64,000 bases of DNA, from positions 1 through 64,000 of the forward strand of contig NZ_LSRN01000023.1 of assembly GCF_001885615.1 (NCBI RefSeq), given 5' to 3'. The notes beneath the pieces were generated by a model that saw only the letters and a program-made list of their open reading frames with translations, was not told where the DNA came from and searched no databases. Position numbers and translations under genes: made by a program. Every line of letters starts with the position of its first letter. The stretch's first letter is position 1. Positions 8,499-17,850 of the stretch are shown in pieces. Source of the stretch: Alkalibacterium sp. 20. Its GTDB lineage: Bacteria > Bacillota > Bacilli > Lactobacillales > Carnobacteriaceae_A.

Positions 8499-9482
8499 TC
8501 AATTTTTTACCTTTAAAATAATTTTACCGATATTTTCATTATCTTCCATCATTCGATGCGCTTCTGGTAACTCATCGAAGGGGACAACTGAATAAATGAC
8601 CGGACTGATTTTCTTTTCTTCAAAAAGCGGCATAGCTATCTGAGAAAATTCTTGAGTCAGCTGAGCTTTATAGGCATCACTTCTTGGTGTGAGCAACGTT
8701 CCTCTGAGTGTGACACGCTTTTTCATTAATTCACTTAACGAGACGTTTTCAACAAATGCCCCTCCCAGAGTCCCGATCAGTATCCACCGCGCATCCACTG
8801 CACAACTCGCCAGATTCATCTCCCAGTAAGATGCCCCGACAAAGTCCAGTATGACGTCCACTCCGGAGTTTTCTGTCAGTTCACTTACTTTTTTATCAAA
8901 AGCTTCCTTTTTATAATTGACCAAGACATGAGCCCCCAGCTCTCTGGCTTTTTCTAGTTTGTCACTGCGTCCAGCAGTCGCAAAAATAGCGGCCTGGCTC
9001 AGTTGACTTGCGAGTTGAATAGCCGCGGTTCCGACCCCGCTCCCCGCAGCGTGAATCAGGATTTTTTCTTTTTCTTTCAATTCGCCTAACCAATAAACCG
9101 TTTGATAAGCTGTCAGGAATACTTCTGGGATCGCAGCGCCTTCTTCGAATGACAAAATATCGGGCAAGATTATGGCACGGTCCGCTGACATCGTGACATA
9201 TTCGCTGTATCCACCGTGATTGACCAAACCACATACCCGGGTTCCTGCATTCAGCTCCGGATTCGTTGACCGATTTTCAATTACGACCCCGCTCACTTCG
9301 ACTCCTAAAATAGGATACGGTGTTTCCAGCGATTCATTTCCTCTCGTCAATATATCTGTTCGGTTGATACCCGCCGCTTTGACTTCGACTAGAAGTTCGC
9401 CCTCATTTGGAACGGGTGTTATGTATTCTTGTAATTTCAAGACCTCTCTATTACCGGGCTTTTCAATAGTCCATGCTTTCAT
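8499..9482 (-). CDS. MDR-family NAD(P)H quinone oxidoreductase (PIG3/zeta-crystallin-like)
   Basis: This 327-residue medium-chain reductase lacks the zinc ligands of alcohol dehydrogenases. It shows the AAGINRTDILTR segment near residue 35, the quinone-reductase signature HAAGSGVGTAAIQLA near residue 143 and a DVILDFVGASYW nucleotide-fold strand. PIG3-type enzymes reduce quinones with NADPH. It lies 112 bases beyond an aldo/keto reductase on the same strand, but I see no evidence that the two share a message. Confidence 0.85.
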   Translation of the reverse strand: MKAWTIEKPGNREVLKLQEYITPVPNEGELLVEVKAAGINRTDILTRGNESLETPYPILGVEVSGVVIENRSTNPELNAGTRVCGLVNHGGYSEYVTMSADRAIILPDILSFEEGAAIPEVFLTAYQTVYWLGELKEKEKILIHAAGSGVGTAAIQLASQLSQAAIFATAGRSDKLEKARELGAHVLVNYKKEAFDKKVSELTENSGVDVILDFVGASYWEMNLASCAVDARWILIGTLGGAFVENVSLSELMKKRVTLRGTLLTPRSDAYKAQLTQEFSQIAMPLFEEKKISPVIYSVVPFDELPEAHRMMEDNENIGKIILKVKN

Positions 9483-9551
9483 ATCGATTTCCTTTCTTGA
9501 CTTTTCTCCTGGAGCTTTTAATGACCAATATCCTTTATAGTCCCTATCTCA

Positions 9552-9704
9552 TTATTCAATTCCGTGTCCAAGAACCTCATTCGATTTACCTTCCAGCACA
9601 TCCATGAGACTAAAAGAATTAACAGCTAATTCAAAGGTCATTGGATCGGTCGATAGTAAGCCTAACCTTTTCCATGCTATAAGAGCTCCCTTTATGATGC
9701 GCTC
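9552..9704 (-). pseudogene. Possible 3' remnant of a lost gene
   Basis: Read on the minus strand, codons 9704-9552 form an open, protein-like frame of 50 residues ending in TAA, with segments such as LGLLSTDPMTFELAV and VLEGKSNEVLGHGIE. A TGA directly precedes it, and there is no start or ribosome site. The amino-acid content looks like a real protein end, but I do not recognise the parent gene. It may be a decayed gene that once followed the sugar operon. Confidence 0.3.
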
Positions 9705-9790
9705 TCACTTTTAATATTATAACCGTTCAAAGCATGATTTTACAATTCAAGTAGATCGATCTTCGCCGCTTCATACTTTATATGCATCAA

Positions 9791-9838
9791 AAAACACATA
9801 TCTATTTTAACTTGAAGTCTAAAATAAATATGTGTTTT
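9791..9838 (-). terminator. Terminator of the GH65/ABC/LacI operon
   Basis: Two 20-base arms (AAAACACATATCTATTTTAA and its near-perfect complement) surround an eight-base loop. On the minus strand a T run follows. It sits 15 bp beyond the LacI stop codon and marks the end of the five-gene sugar operon. Confidence 0.9.
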
Positions 9839-9852
9839 GGTGCATCTCGATA

Positions 9853-10878
9853 TTAGTTTAATTTCTTCACACTATTATTCATAATCATTTGATGGGGAAC
9901 AATTATTTCATTGGTATCTGCCTTACCTTCCATGATCCGCATGACTAATTTAGCCGCTTCATAACCCATTTCTCTAAACGGTTGTTTTATTGTTGTAATT
10001 GACGGGTTTGTATAATCAATGATTTTCAATCCGTCAAAACCAGTCAAAGAGATGTCTTCCGGTACCTTTAGTCCCATTTCATTAATGGCTTTCAATGCGC
10101 CTAGTGCCATGATGTCACTAAAACAAACTAACGCTGTTGGAAGATCGGCTTTGTTGGAAGCCAAATAGTGTTTAACATTTTCATAGGCAGTCTGTTCTTT
10201 AAATTCACCATCGATTATCTTTCCTTTTATCGAGATACCCTGCTCATCAACTACCATAGATATGCCTTTCATTCTTTGCGTATTAACATCTGCTTTTTTT
10301 GCCCCACTCACAATTGCAATATTATGGTGATTATTTGAAATCAAATAATCTCCGATTTCATACGTTGCACGGACATTGTCAATACTCACACTGCCAATTA
10401 ATTGATTGTCATTAGGTACTTTGACATCTATTAATACACAGGGAATGTTAGTTTTCAATAGCGATTCAAAATAAGGATCATCTAATCTAATCCCTGATAA
10501 AACGACGCCTCTAATATTTCGATCTCTGCAGAATTTCGCATAATCTTTTGTTTCCTGCTTTTGAGTTTCAATAAAATACATCGCCAATTCGTAACTGGCT
10601 TCTTCGGTCGCTTCGTAAACACCTTTAAAAATATCAAAGGAGTTACTATTATCCAAACTTTCTGAACCCAGGAAACCTGACGAGATCATGGCGATCGTTT
10701 TTTGATTTTTAGAGGAAAGATTTTTAGCTACGACATTAGGGGAATAATCCATCTGCTCTGCCATAATTTTCACTTTTTCTCTCGTTGTCGGACTTACATC
10801 AGGATAATTATTCAAAGCTTTGGAAACCATTGCGACTGATACACCTGCCGCTTTTGCCACATCTTTAATGGTAGTCAT
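9853..10878 (-). CDS. LacI-family transcriptional regulator of the disaccharide operon
   Basis: This protein of 341 residues begins with the classic LacI helix-turn-helix TTIKDVAKAAGVSVAMVSKA and hinge helix (MDYSPNVVAKNLSS). The periplasmic-binding-like effector domain follows (SISIDNV-type strand, LVCFSDIMALGALKA, ISLTGFDGL). The ATG at 10878 is used because GGAAAGG precedes it; the longer frame would need a GTG without a site. As the last gene of the GH65 operon it very likely binds the two palindromes at 16432-16466 and represses its own operon until a disaccharide or its product binds. The effector is inferred, not shown. Confidence 0.88.
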   Translation of the reverse strand: MTTIKDVAKAAGVSVAMVSKALNNYPDVSPTTREKVKIMAEQMDYSPNVVAKNLSSKNQKTIAMISSGFLGSESLDNSNSFDIFKGVYEATEEASYELAMYFIETQKQETKDYAKFCRDRNIRGVVLSGIRLDDPYFESLLKTNIPCVLIDVKVPNDNQLIGSVSIDNVRATYEIGDYLISNNHHNIAIVSGAKKADVNTQRMKGISMVVDEQGISIKGKIIDGEFKEQTAYENVKHYLASNKADLPTALVCFSDIMALGALKAINEMGLKVPEDISLTGFDGLKIIDYTNPSITTIKQPFREMGYEAAKLVMRIMEGKADTNEIIVPHQMIMNNSVKKLN

Positions 10879-10983
10879 GCGCCTTTCCACCTTTGCTTGA
10901 GATTCTATATTTCTAGGCCAGTTGTTGATCAGATACTTATTATAGCATAATGATTTTGATAGTTATTTCAGTTATTCAATCTA

Positions 10984-11811
10984 TTATTTACTCCCTACAC
11001 TTCTGTCATTTGTAGAAATAAAGTATTTATTCAGGAAGATAAACATAATGAATATTGGAATCACAGAGAATATAGCCCCAGCCATAATGATATCCCAGGC
11101 GGTTATATTTCTGTACTGATTGGATAACGCATTCAATCCTTGTGTCAGCATGTATTTATCAGGACTCGTAAGGAATAATAACGGTCTCATAAATTCGTTC
11201 CATACACCCATAAATATAAAAATAGCTTGAGTGGCAATGGCTGGTTTCGCATTAGGTAAAACGATTTTGAAAAATATACCTAGAGTGCTCAACCCATCCA
11301 TGGAGGCAGCTTCTTCAACTTCTCTAGGGAAATTGATGAAAAATTGTCTCATCATGAAGATATAAGCGATATTGATCATCGAGGTTAAAACAATGGAACT
11401 GTGCGTATTGATCAGACCAAGATTGGATACCACTATATACAATGGAATCATTGTAACTTGACCGGGTATCATGATCAATAGCAGCATTAGGCTGAATAAA
11501 AATTTTCGTCCAAAAAAGTCTATTCTGGCAAATGCATAACCTGCCATTGTATTAAACATGACGTTTAATACTGTGGTAATCAATGCAACGACCAGGGAGT
11601 TTCTAACCCATGTTGTATATTGAGATTCAAACAACGTTGTCCATCCAGATATACTCCAACTTTCCGGAAAAAATGTGCCGCCTGAGGCTATTTCAGCTGT
11701 AGACTTGAAAGATGTCAAAATACTCCAGCCAAAAGGGAAAAGGGTCAGTAAACTGTACAGTATCAATATTGTGTAAACGATAATTTTCAGTGTTTTATTT
11801 TCTTTTTTCAT
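10984..11811 (-). CDS. Carbohydrate ABC transporter permease (MalG-like)
   Basis: This 275-residue protein has six transmembrane helices and the cytoplasmic EAA loop EEAASMDGLSTLGIFFKIVLP (residues about 165-185) that contacts the ATPase. It belongs to the CUT1 family of oligosaccharide uptake systems, pairing with the MalF-like permease six bases upstream and the lipoprotein before it. No ATPase gene is in the operon, so a shared MsmK/MalK-type ATPase from elsewhere is likely. Confidence 0.9.
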   Translation of the reverse strand: MKKENKTLKIIVYTILILYSLLTLFPFGWSILTSFKSTAEIASGGTFFPESWSISGWTTLFESQYTTWVRNSLVVALITTVLNVMFNTMAGYAFARIDFFGRKFLFSLMLLLIMIPGQVTMIPLYIVVSNLGLINTHSSIVLTSMINIAYIFMMRQFFINFPREVEEAASMDGLSTLGIFFKIVLPNAKPAIATQAIFIFMGVWNEFMRPLLFLTSPDKYMLTQGLNALSNQYRNITAWDIIMAGAIFSVIPIFIMFIFLNKYFISTNDRSVGSK

Positions 11812-11817
11812 TTTCTA

Positions 11818-12699
11818 TCACCCATTCATCTCATCTGCTTTCATCACTTTGTTGATTATCGCCGTAAAGGTAAAGATGATCACTCCTAATATGAAGGACA
11901 TCGCCGAGGCTCTTCCCATATCATTGCTTGTAAATGCAAGCTGATAAATATACAGTGTAAAGGTCAGTGTGGCATTTTGTGGTCCGCCAGTCCCTCCAGA
12001 TAATATAAAGGCCTGATCAAAGATTTGGAATGTTCCTACAACACCCATTGTGACCACATAAAATAAGATCGGCATTAACTGAGGAATGGTCACATGGAAG
12101 AATTGCCTGATTTTAGAGGCTCCGTCGATGGAAGAAGCTTCATACAAGTTGGTCGGGATGTCTTGCAGTCCGGATAAAAAGACGACCATGAAATGTGGAA
12201 CGGTTGAGAAGATATTCATTATCATGATAACACTCAACGCTAGATCAGGGTTGGTGAGAAACTGCGTTCTGATTCCCGTCAATTGTTCGATCTGATTAAC
12301 AATCAATCCGTTATTATTGAACAACCACATAAAGATAAGCGTCATCGCGGATGAAGAGGTCAACGTCGGAATAAACATAACGGTTAAAAAGACCCGGTTA
12401 AATTTAATTTTACTATTCAATAAGGCTGCCATGATCAAGGCGATCGCTGTCTGTATTGGTACAACGACGACGACGTAAGTGGTTGTGTTTCTTAGCGCTG
12501 CCCAAAATCTTGGATCACTAATGATTTTTCCGAAATTATCAAACCCTATAAAGGTACGCGTTCCAGATAAAAGATTGATATTGAAAAACATCATGAAAAA
12601 GGCGTAAGCAATCGGTACGACAATAAATACAATAGCGGCTAACGCAGCCGGAGCCATGAATATCAACCCTTGGATATTATTTTTTCTTTTTTTTCTCAT
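11818..12699 (-). CDS. Carbohydrate ABC transporter permease (MalF-like)
   Basis: This 293-residue CUT1-family permease has about six transmembrane helices, a Lys/Arg-rich N-terminus (MRKKRKNN) and the EAA loop EASSIDGASKIRQFFHVTIP near residue 188. It sits between the binding lipoprotein and the MalG-like partner. Together they should import a di- or oligosaccharide for the GH65 enzyme encoded first in the operon. Confidence 0.9.
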   Translation of the reverse strand: MRKKRKNNIQGLIFMAPAALAAIVFIVVPIAYAFFMMFFNINLLSGTRTFIGFDNFGKIISDPRFWAALRNTTTYVVVVVPIQTAIALIMAALLNSKIKFNRVFLTVMFIPTLTSSSAMTLIFMWLFNNNGLIVNQIEQLTGIRTQFLTNPDLALSVIMIMNIFSTVPHFMVVFLSGLQDIPTNLYEASSIDGASKIRQFFHVTIPQLMPILFYVVTMGVVGTFQIFDQAFILSGGTGGPQNATLTFTLYIYQLAFTSNDMGRASAMSFILGVIIFTFTAIINKVMKADEMNG

Positions 12700-12725
12700 T
12701 TTGATTACTCCCCATATATAGAACT

Positions 12726-12756
12726 CAACTCCAGACTATTGCAGCATCTGGAGTTG
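12726..12756 (-). promoter_or_regulatory. Intercistronic hairpin between binding-protein and permease genes
   Basis: CAACTCCAGA and TCTGGAGTTG form a perfect 10-bp stem. No T run follows in the direction of transcription. Hairpins at this place in sugar ABC operons commonly protect the binding-protein mRNA and so raise its output over the permeases; that role is inferred here. Confidence 0.6.
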
Positions 12757-12762
12757 ACTTTT

Positions 12763-14040
12763 TTATCTTCTATCTAATTCTGCGTTTGCTTCATCTTCTG
12801 CAGCTTGCAGTGCTTCTTCAACGGTCATATCCCCATTGATTGCCGCTTGGAAATAGTTGTCAAAAGCAGCCGAAACTATGGGCAGACTTTCACCTGAACT
12901 CCAAACAGTTCCATAATCTGCAGCCGCTACATGAGGTGCTAACACAGGATTATCAAGCAGATTCATTTCATCAGCAATTGATCCTCTTGGAGGTAGAGTA
13001 CCTGATAACTCACTCCATTGCTTGAGACCAGCATTGGTCATGTAGTTGATGAACGAAATTGCTTCATCTCTATTCTCTGAATCTTTTGAAACAGCATACC
13101 CGACACTGAAGGTCATTGATTGTTCTTCTCCATTAATAGTTGGAGACTCAACAACAGCATAATTCAAATCTGAGTATTCTTGATTCAACGCACTGATTAC
13201 CCAGTTACCTTCCATCATCATAGCCGCTTTGTTTGCACCAAAGGCCGCACCAGCTGAGTCGATGCCCATATCGATTTGAGGATTTTGCATATATCCAGCT
13301 TCTTTACCGTCTATGATCGACTGGAAATAGTCAATGACTTCAGGATTCGACGTGAAATCAGCGCGTCCTTCTTCTCCTGCGGGATCTAGCCCATTATTGA
13401 TGAATGCACTATAGTGTCTCGCAAGTGATTGGTCGAAAAGCATTGCTGCCTGATCATCTTCTAAATTGTCTTGCAACTCATCCGCAAAAGCCAATAAATC
13501 ATCCCAGTCGCGAGGGATATCTTCGACACTATATCCCGCTGCTTCTAATATGTCTTCATTAACATATAATGCTAATGTAGAATAATCTTTCGGAACTGCA
13601 TACAGTTCATCTTCACCACTTCGGAAAACATCAATTAAAGGATCAAAAAAGTCATCCACATCATCTATTTCACCTGAAAGATTTTCAAGCACGCCACTTT
13701 CCATAAACATTGGAGCAGCAAATGCTTCCAGATAGAAAACATCGGGTGCATTATTTGCAGCAAATCTTGCGGTCATAGCATCTTGGAAATTGTCTTGAAT
13801 AATTTCCAGTTCAACTTCAATTCCTGTTTCTTCTTCAAAACTGCTTATCGTTTCTTCCATTGCATTTGTTTCAGCCGGAGAAGATCCCCAGACTGCTAAA
13901 TTAACGTTCCCACCGTTCTCGTTTGTGACACCCTCTTCGTTGTCACCCGTATCGTTGTCAGTTGCCCCGTCGTCGTTGTTGCATGCAGCTAATAAAGCAA
14001 TAGTTGAAACCAGTCCTAAAGATTTAATGAATTTATTCAT
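12763..14040 (-). CDS. Sugar ABC transporter substrate-binding lipoprotein (CUT1 family)
   Basis: This 425-residue lipoprotein has the lipobox LLAAC (Cys at residue 20) and a low-complexity acidic linker (residues 21-45). The MalE-like fold follows: VNLAVWGSSPAETNAMEE, FAANNAPDVFYLEAFAAP, VPKDYSTLALYVNEDILEAA and AAMMMEGNWVI. It delivers a sugar to the two permeases that follow it. The GH65 gene starts the operon, so an alpha-linked glucose disaccharide such as kojibiose, nigerose, maltose or trehalose is the most likely ligand. Its TAA is followed by an mRNA hairpin. Confidence 0.9.
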   Translation of the reverse strand: MNKFIKSLGLVSTIALLAACNNDDGATDNDTGDNEEGVTNENGGNVNLAVWGSSPAETNAMEETISSFEEETGIEVELEIIQDNFQDAMTARFAANNAPDVFYLEAFAAPMFMESGVLENLSGEIDDVDDFFDPLIDVFRSGEDELYAVPKDYSTLALYVNEDILEAAGYSVEDIPRDWDDLLAFADELQDNLEDDQAAMLFDQSLARHYSAFINNGLDPAGEEGRADFTSNPEVIDYFQSIIDGKEAGYMQNPQIDMGIDSAGAAFGANKAAMMMEGNWVISALNQEYSDLNYAVVESPTINGEEQSMTFSVGYAVSKDSENRDEAISFINYMTNAGLKQWSELSGTLPPRGSIADEMNLLDNPVLAPHVAAADYGTVWSSGESLPIVSAAFDNYFQAAINGDMTVEEALQAAEDEANAELDRR

Positions 14041-14064
14041 GTGTAACCCTCCTAGGTTATATTT

Positions 14065-16407
14065 TTAAATGGTTATAGCTTCATTGGACGTGTATGTTTT
14101 CCCTTCACACTCAAAAGTGATCTGCTGATTATCTAGTGGTGTAACTGTGAATTCACTCTTTGTAATATCTATCTGTACAGCTTTGTTTTTCCATTGGAAT
14201 ACGAATCCCAGTTCATTCCATTCTTCAGGTAAGCTTGGATTGACAGTTAGCTTGGTATTCTTGACTCTTACTCCTGCAAACCCAAATAATATGATCTGCC
14301 ATATGCCACCTATTGACGCAGCATGAACACCCGGATCAGAAGAAAGCATATTAGGACCCAAATCTATTTGAATCGCTTTTGAATATAAATCATACGCCAA
14401 TGTTTTATTCTTAATATCAGATGCTATTATAGCATGAGTCGATAAGCTCAAGGATGAATCATGAGTGGTTCGTGGTTCATAATAATCGAAGTTTGCCTGT
14501 TTAAGTTCTTTGCTCATTTCATGATGAGTCTGGTCCATCAAATAGAGTAGTACCAGAACATCTGCCTGTTTGCTTATCTGCATCTGGTTCACCTGGTCAA
14601 GGTTATAGTCATCGAACAGTTTGCCTACAGTATCGGCATTTTTATATTTAGATAGATCTATTTCTTTTTTCAACAGATACGTATCATCCTGTGGAATAAC
14701 GAGCGACTCTTTATCTGGTTTAGGCAAATATAACTTCTCTTTTGCTGTCTTCAAATCATCCATAGCTGCTGTAATAGATGTGCGTTCGTTAAGCTCACTA
14801 AGCAAATCTTCATTATTAGCTTGCAATGAATCATGATACTCGATTGCTAACGATAGATTGAAATGGGCCATGTAGTTGGTAAACGCATTATTATTTATAT
14901 GCTCTTTGTATTCGTCCGGCCCTATTACTCCGTTAATTTCATATAGCTTTTTCTCATCATTCCATTCTAATCGGCTGGACCAGAATTTTGCTGTTTCGAA
15001 AATGATTTCATAGCCATATTGATTCATGAAGGCTTCATCACCAGTGGCCGAATAGTACTGATAGACAGCAAAGGCTATATCGGCAGTGATGTGCTGCTCA
15101 ATAAATCCGCTCCATATCTTGGTCTGTTCACCCGTTACGATGTCCACAGCTCCCCATACGGGTGTGACTTCTCCATCAGAAGGATAAGCTGCTTCCCAAG
15201 GATACATAGCTCCTTGGTAATCATTATCTAAGGCTTTTTGCTTGGCACCGATCAACCCATGGTATCTATATTTAAGTAATGACTTGGCTATTTCAGGGTT
15301 AAAGAAAGTAAAGAATGGCAGGATGAAAATTTCGGTATCCCAAAATGAATGCCCTCTATATCCTTCTCCACTTAACGCTTTTGCTCCTATACCCATTTTA
15401 TCGCTGTGCGCCGGAACCATTACCGTTAAGTGATAAATCGCAAACCTTGAAGCCAGCAAGTCAAATGACTGATCCGTTTTCAACCTGAAATTATAAGCAT
15501 TCCACACTTTAGTTTCCCATGCTTTTTTATGCTCATTGAAATTTGCATCGTATCCTTTTTCACTATTAGCCTTTAAATTTGATAAAGCTAATTTTCTCAT
15601 TTCGCTTAATGAATACGATTCGCCTTCCCATTCGTTATCTCGGCTTGTATAAACCATACTGGTCTTATCGATAACCAATGAATCTCCCTGATTTAATGTC
15701 AGGTCATAGTTAACAGTCATTTTTCTTCTAGCGATTTCCATCTTGGGTTCTATGAATAACGATTCATTATTCACCTTCAAATCGTGAGCAGTCAATACGA
15801 CGATATCTATATTTGATTCAGTTGTCGTTTGAATGCTTTCTAGGAATTTTTTGTCATATATTCTTTTTTCACCTTCATGAAAATGTTGAGAACCAGTATT
15901 CGTCAATTGAGCATCGATACCAGACTCAAAACTTATATCCACTTGCTCTCCTTTGTTGGTCACTTCAATTTGCAGCCCGATTAAATGTAGATCCTCTAAT
16001 GAGACAAAACGTCTGAATTTAAAGCTTAATTGTTTCTGGTCAGGTGACACCCAGTCAATTTCTCTTACCAGCTCAGCTTCTTTCAAATTCAAATATCTGA
16101 TGTATTTTTTTGTTTCCCCAAACTCTAGTGAAAAACGTTCTCCATCAATTTTAAAATCTATATTTGTTATATCGGCTATATTGGGAAGCTCTGGGACTTC
16201 TTCTTCGCTAAAATTATTAAACGTTCCATTAACTAATAAATTTCTCTGTTCATTCAGATAAGACTCTTCAGTCACCGAACGCAATCCCATATAACCGTTT
16301 CCTAATGATAGTATGGATTCAGCTTTACCTAGGTGCTTGGTAGAAAATACCTCCTCTGCTACGATCCAGTTTTCGTTTTCTCCATTTCCATAATCATATT
16401 TCATCAT
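14065..16407 (-). CDS. Glycoside hydrolase family 65 disaccharide phosphorylase
   Basis: This protein of about 780 residues fits GH65 in length and plan: an N-terminal super-sandwich domain (to about residue 270), a linker, an (alpha/alpha)6 catalytic barrel and a small C-terminal sheet domain. The proposed general acid is the Glu of GPDEYKEHINNN near residue 499. EGYRGHSFWDTEIF forms the sugar pocket, and THDSSLSLSTHA carries the phosphate-binding Ser/His positions. GH65 enzymes split alpha-glucobioses with phosphate into beta-glucose 1-phosphate and glucose (or another sugar). Which linkage is cut cannot be settled by eye; kojibiose- or nigerose-type activity is plausible. No beta-phosphoglucomutase is in the operon. 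Start at the ATG ATG AAA cluster, spaced correctly from AAAGGA. Confidence 0.88.
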   Translation of the reverse strand: MMKYDYGNGENENWIVAEEVFSTKHLGKAESILSLGNGYMGLRSVTEESYLNEQRNLLVNGTFNNFSEEEVPELPNIADITNIDFKIDGERFSLEFGETKKYIRYLNLKEAELVREIDWVSPDQKQLSFKFRRFVSLEDLHLIGLQIEVTNKGEQVDISFESGIDAQLTNTGSQHFHEGEKRIYDKKFLESIQTTTESNIDIVVLTAHDLKVNNESLFIEPKMEIARRKMTVNYDLTLNQGDSLVIDKTSMVYTSRDNEWEGESYSLSEMRKLALSNLKANSEKGYDANFNEHKKAWETKVWNAYNFRLKTDQSFDLLASRFAIYHLTVMVPAHSDKMGIGAKALSGEGYRGHSFWDTEIFILPFFTFFNPEIAKSLLKYRYHGLIGAKQKALDNDYQGAMYPWEAAYPSDGEVTPVWGAVDIVTGEQTKIWSGFIEQHITADIAFAVYQYYSATGDEAFMNQYGYEIIFETAKFWSSRLEWNDEKKLYEINGVIGPDEYKEHINNNAFTNYMAHFNLSLAIEYHDSLQANNEDLLSELNERTSITAAMDDLKTAKEKLYLPKPDKESLVIPQDDTYLLKKEIDLSKYKNADTVGKLFDDYNLDQVNQMQISKQADVLVLLYLMDQTHHEMSKELKQANFDYYEPRTTHDSSLSLSTHAIIASDIKNKTLAYDLYSKAIQIDLGPNMLSSDPGVHAASIGGIWQIILFGFAGVRVKNTKLTVNPSLPEEWNELGFVFQWKNKAVQIDITKSEFTVTPLDNQQITFECEGKTYTSNEAITI

Positions 16408-16431
16408 AAACATCATCCTTTTCTATTTACA

Positions 16432-16466
16432 CTAAAACGTTTTAGCATTTACCGAAAACGTTTTAG
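16432..16466. promoter_or_regulatory. Tandem LacI-family operators for the GH65 operon
   Basis: CTAAAACGTTTTAG (16432-16445) is a perfect 14-bp palindrome with the central CG typical of LacI operators. CGAAAACGTTTTAG (16453-16466) is a second, nearly perfect copy. Their centres are exactly 21 bp apart, two helical turns, so two dimers would bind on one face of the DNA. They lie just downstream of the likely transcription start and would block transcription. Confidence 0.85.
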
Positions 16467-16482
16467 TGAATCGCTTACACTT

Positions 16483-16511
16483 ATAGTAATCGATTCTTTA
16501 ATGCTTGTCAA
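16483..16511 (-). promoter_or_regulatory. Sigma-A promoter of the GH65 operon
   Basis: On the minus strand a consensus TTGACA (16506-16511) and TACTAT (16483-16488) are separated by 17 bp. The start site would be near 16476, directly beside the operators. Confidence 0.8.
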
Positions 16512-16819
16512 CATGCAATAATGGAATATTATAAATATCCGTTCTCTTAAGTGAAGCAGGCTTCGTAAATTAGCCGTCATAACGAATGATGGTTGCCAGT
16601 CTTACTCATAGTAATTTTTATCTAATCACTCGCTTCCATGATTCTAAGAAGGATTTGATTTATTGACATAAAGTAAGTAAGCTCGTATACTTGTTGCATA
16701 CTATCTCGAATTCGTAATAAAATCTATATCGCGGTAGCGGGAGCTGCGTCAATGGAAACGAAGCTCCTGAAAAATATTGAATACCGTTGAAAATAAAAAC
16801 AGACAAGGAGTAATAGACA

Positions 16820-17440
16820 TTGAAACATATATTTAAAGAAGGAACTGATCTAACAAGCACCACTTTACTCTTACTTCACGGCACAGGCGGCACGGAACAG
16901 GATTTGCTCCCTTTAGCCGAACGCGTAGATTCCCAAGCGAATGTCCTCAGCGTCAGAGGAAACATCAATGAGAACGGCATGTTTCGCTACTTTAAACGTT
17001 TGAGCCCCGGTGTTTTCGATGAGGCAGACCTGAAATTCAGAACACACGAATTAAATGACTTTTTAAACGATGCTGCCAAAGAATACGGCTTTGATCGAAA
17101 CAAAATCATCGCCATCGGCTATTCAAATGGGGCAAACATTGCCGGCAGTCTGCTCTTTCATTACAGTAATGTCCTAAAAGGAGCTATCCTGCATCACCCG
17201 ATGGTCCCGCTGAGAGGGTTGGAGCTTCCAGATTTATCAGACACACCCATTTTTATTGGCGCAGGGACCAATGACCCAATCTGTGCTTCCGAAGAGTCAG
17301 AAGAACTTGAACATTTACTCAGCGATGCCGGCGCTGACGTGACCCTACACTGGGAAAACCACGGCCATCAGCTCAGCGGAACAGAAGTTGACGCTGCAGC
17401 GACATGGTATAAAGCAAACAAAAATCGCCTAAATCAATAG
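16820..17440 (+). CDS. Alpha/beta hydrolase, phospholipase/carboxylesterase family (MhqD-like)
   Basis: This 206-residue hydrolase has the family's short form. It shows the oxyanion motif LLHGTGGTEQDLLPLA near residue 18, the nucleophile Ser in IAIGYSNGANIA near residue 100, Asp in GAGTNDPI and the His in ENHGHQLS. B. subtilis MhqD, induced by quinones, is of this type. Start codon is TTG, preceded by AAGGAG. Nearby quinone-related reductases make a detoxifying esterase role reasonable, but they are not in its operon. The stop codon lies inside its own terminator. Confidence 0.82.
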   Translation: MKHIFKEGTDLTSTTLLLLHGTGGTEQDLLPLAERVDSQANVLSVRGNINENGMFRYFKRLSPGVFDEADLKFRTHELNDFLNDAAKEYGFDRNKIIAIGYSNGANIAGSLLFHYSNVLKGAILHHPMVPLRGLELPDLSDTPIFIGAGTNDPICASEESEELEHLLSDAGADVTLHWENHGHQLSGTEVDAAATWYKANKNRLNQ

Positions 17441-17452
17441 GCGATTTTTTCT
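17422..17452 (+). terminator. Terminator overlapping the hydrolase stop codon
   Basis: AAATCGCCT and AGGCGATTT pair across an eight-base loop and are followed by a T run. The TAG stop at 17438-17440 is within the hairpin. Confidence 0.85.
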
Positions 17453-17458
17453 TTGTTA

Positions 17459-17830
17459 TTATATTTCCATCTTAACGATCCGTGCCCCGAATGGCAGCAA
17501 TGCAAGTTTCGCTTGTTTAAAATGCTGAAGCCCAAATGGGATCCCTACAATAGTTAAACAGAAAATGACCCCCATCGTGACTGATTCAATAACTAAGGCA
17601 AACCCGCCCAGTACCAGCCATAACACATTAAACATAAAAGATGCTCCCCCGTGTCCAAACTCAATATCTTTACCAAATGGTGCTGCGGCCATGGTAGAGA
17701 ATTTGAAACATTGCATCCCGATAGGAATCCCTATGATAGTGATGGACCAAAGAACACCTAATATCAACCAGGTAAAGAATCCAATAAATCCTCCCAAAAT
17801 AAACCATACAATATTACCTAATACCTTCAA
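17459..17830 (-). CDS. YccF-domain inner membrane protein
   Basis: This 123-residue membrane protein has two repeated YccF units: NIVWFILGGFIGFFTWLILG then ITIIGIPIGMQCFKFS, and MFNVLWLVLGGFALVIESV then LTIVGIPFGLQHFKQAK. The GIP-x-G-x-Q-x-F motifs and final KLALLPFGARIV are diagnostic. Function is unknown. It follows the aldo/keto reductase gene by 20 bp on the same strand. Confidence 0.88.
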   Translation of the reverse strand: MKVLGNIVWFILGGFIGFFTWLILGVLWSITIIGIPIGMQCFKFSTMAAAPFGKDIEFGHGGASFMFNVLWLVLGGFALVIESVTMGVIFCLTIVGIPFGLQHFKQAKLALLPFGARIVKMEI

Positions 17831-17850
17831 TCAACTCTTCCTTTCTTCGC

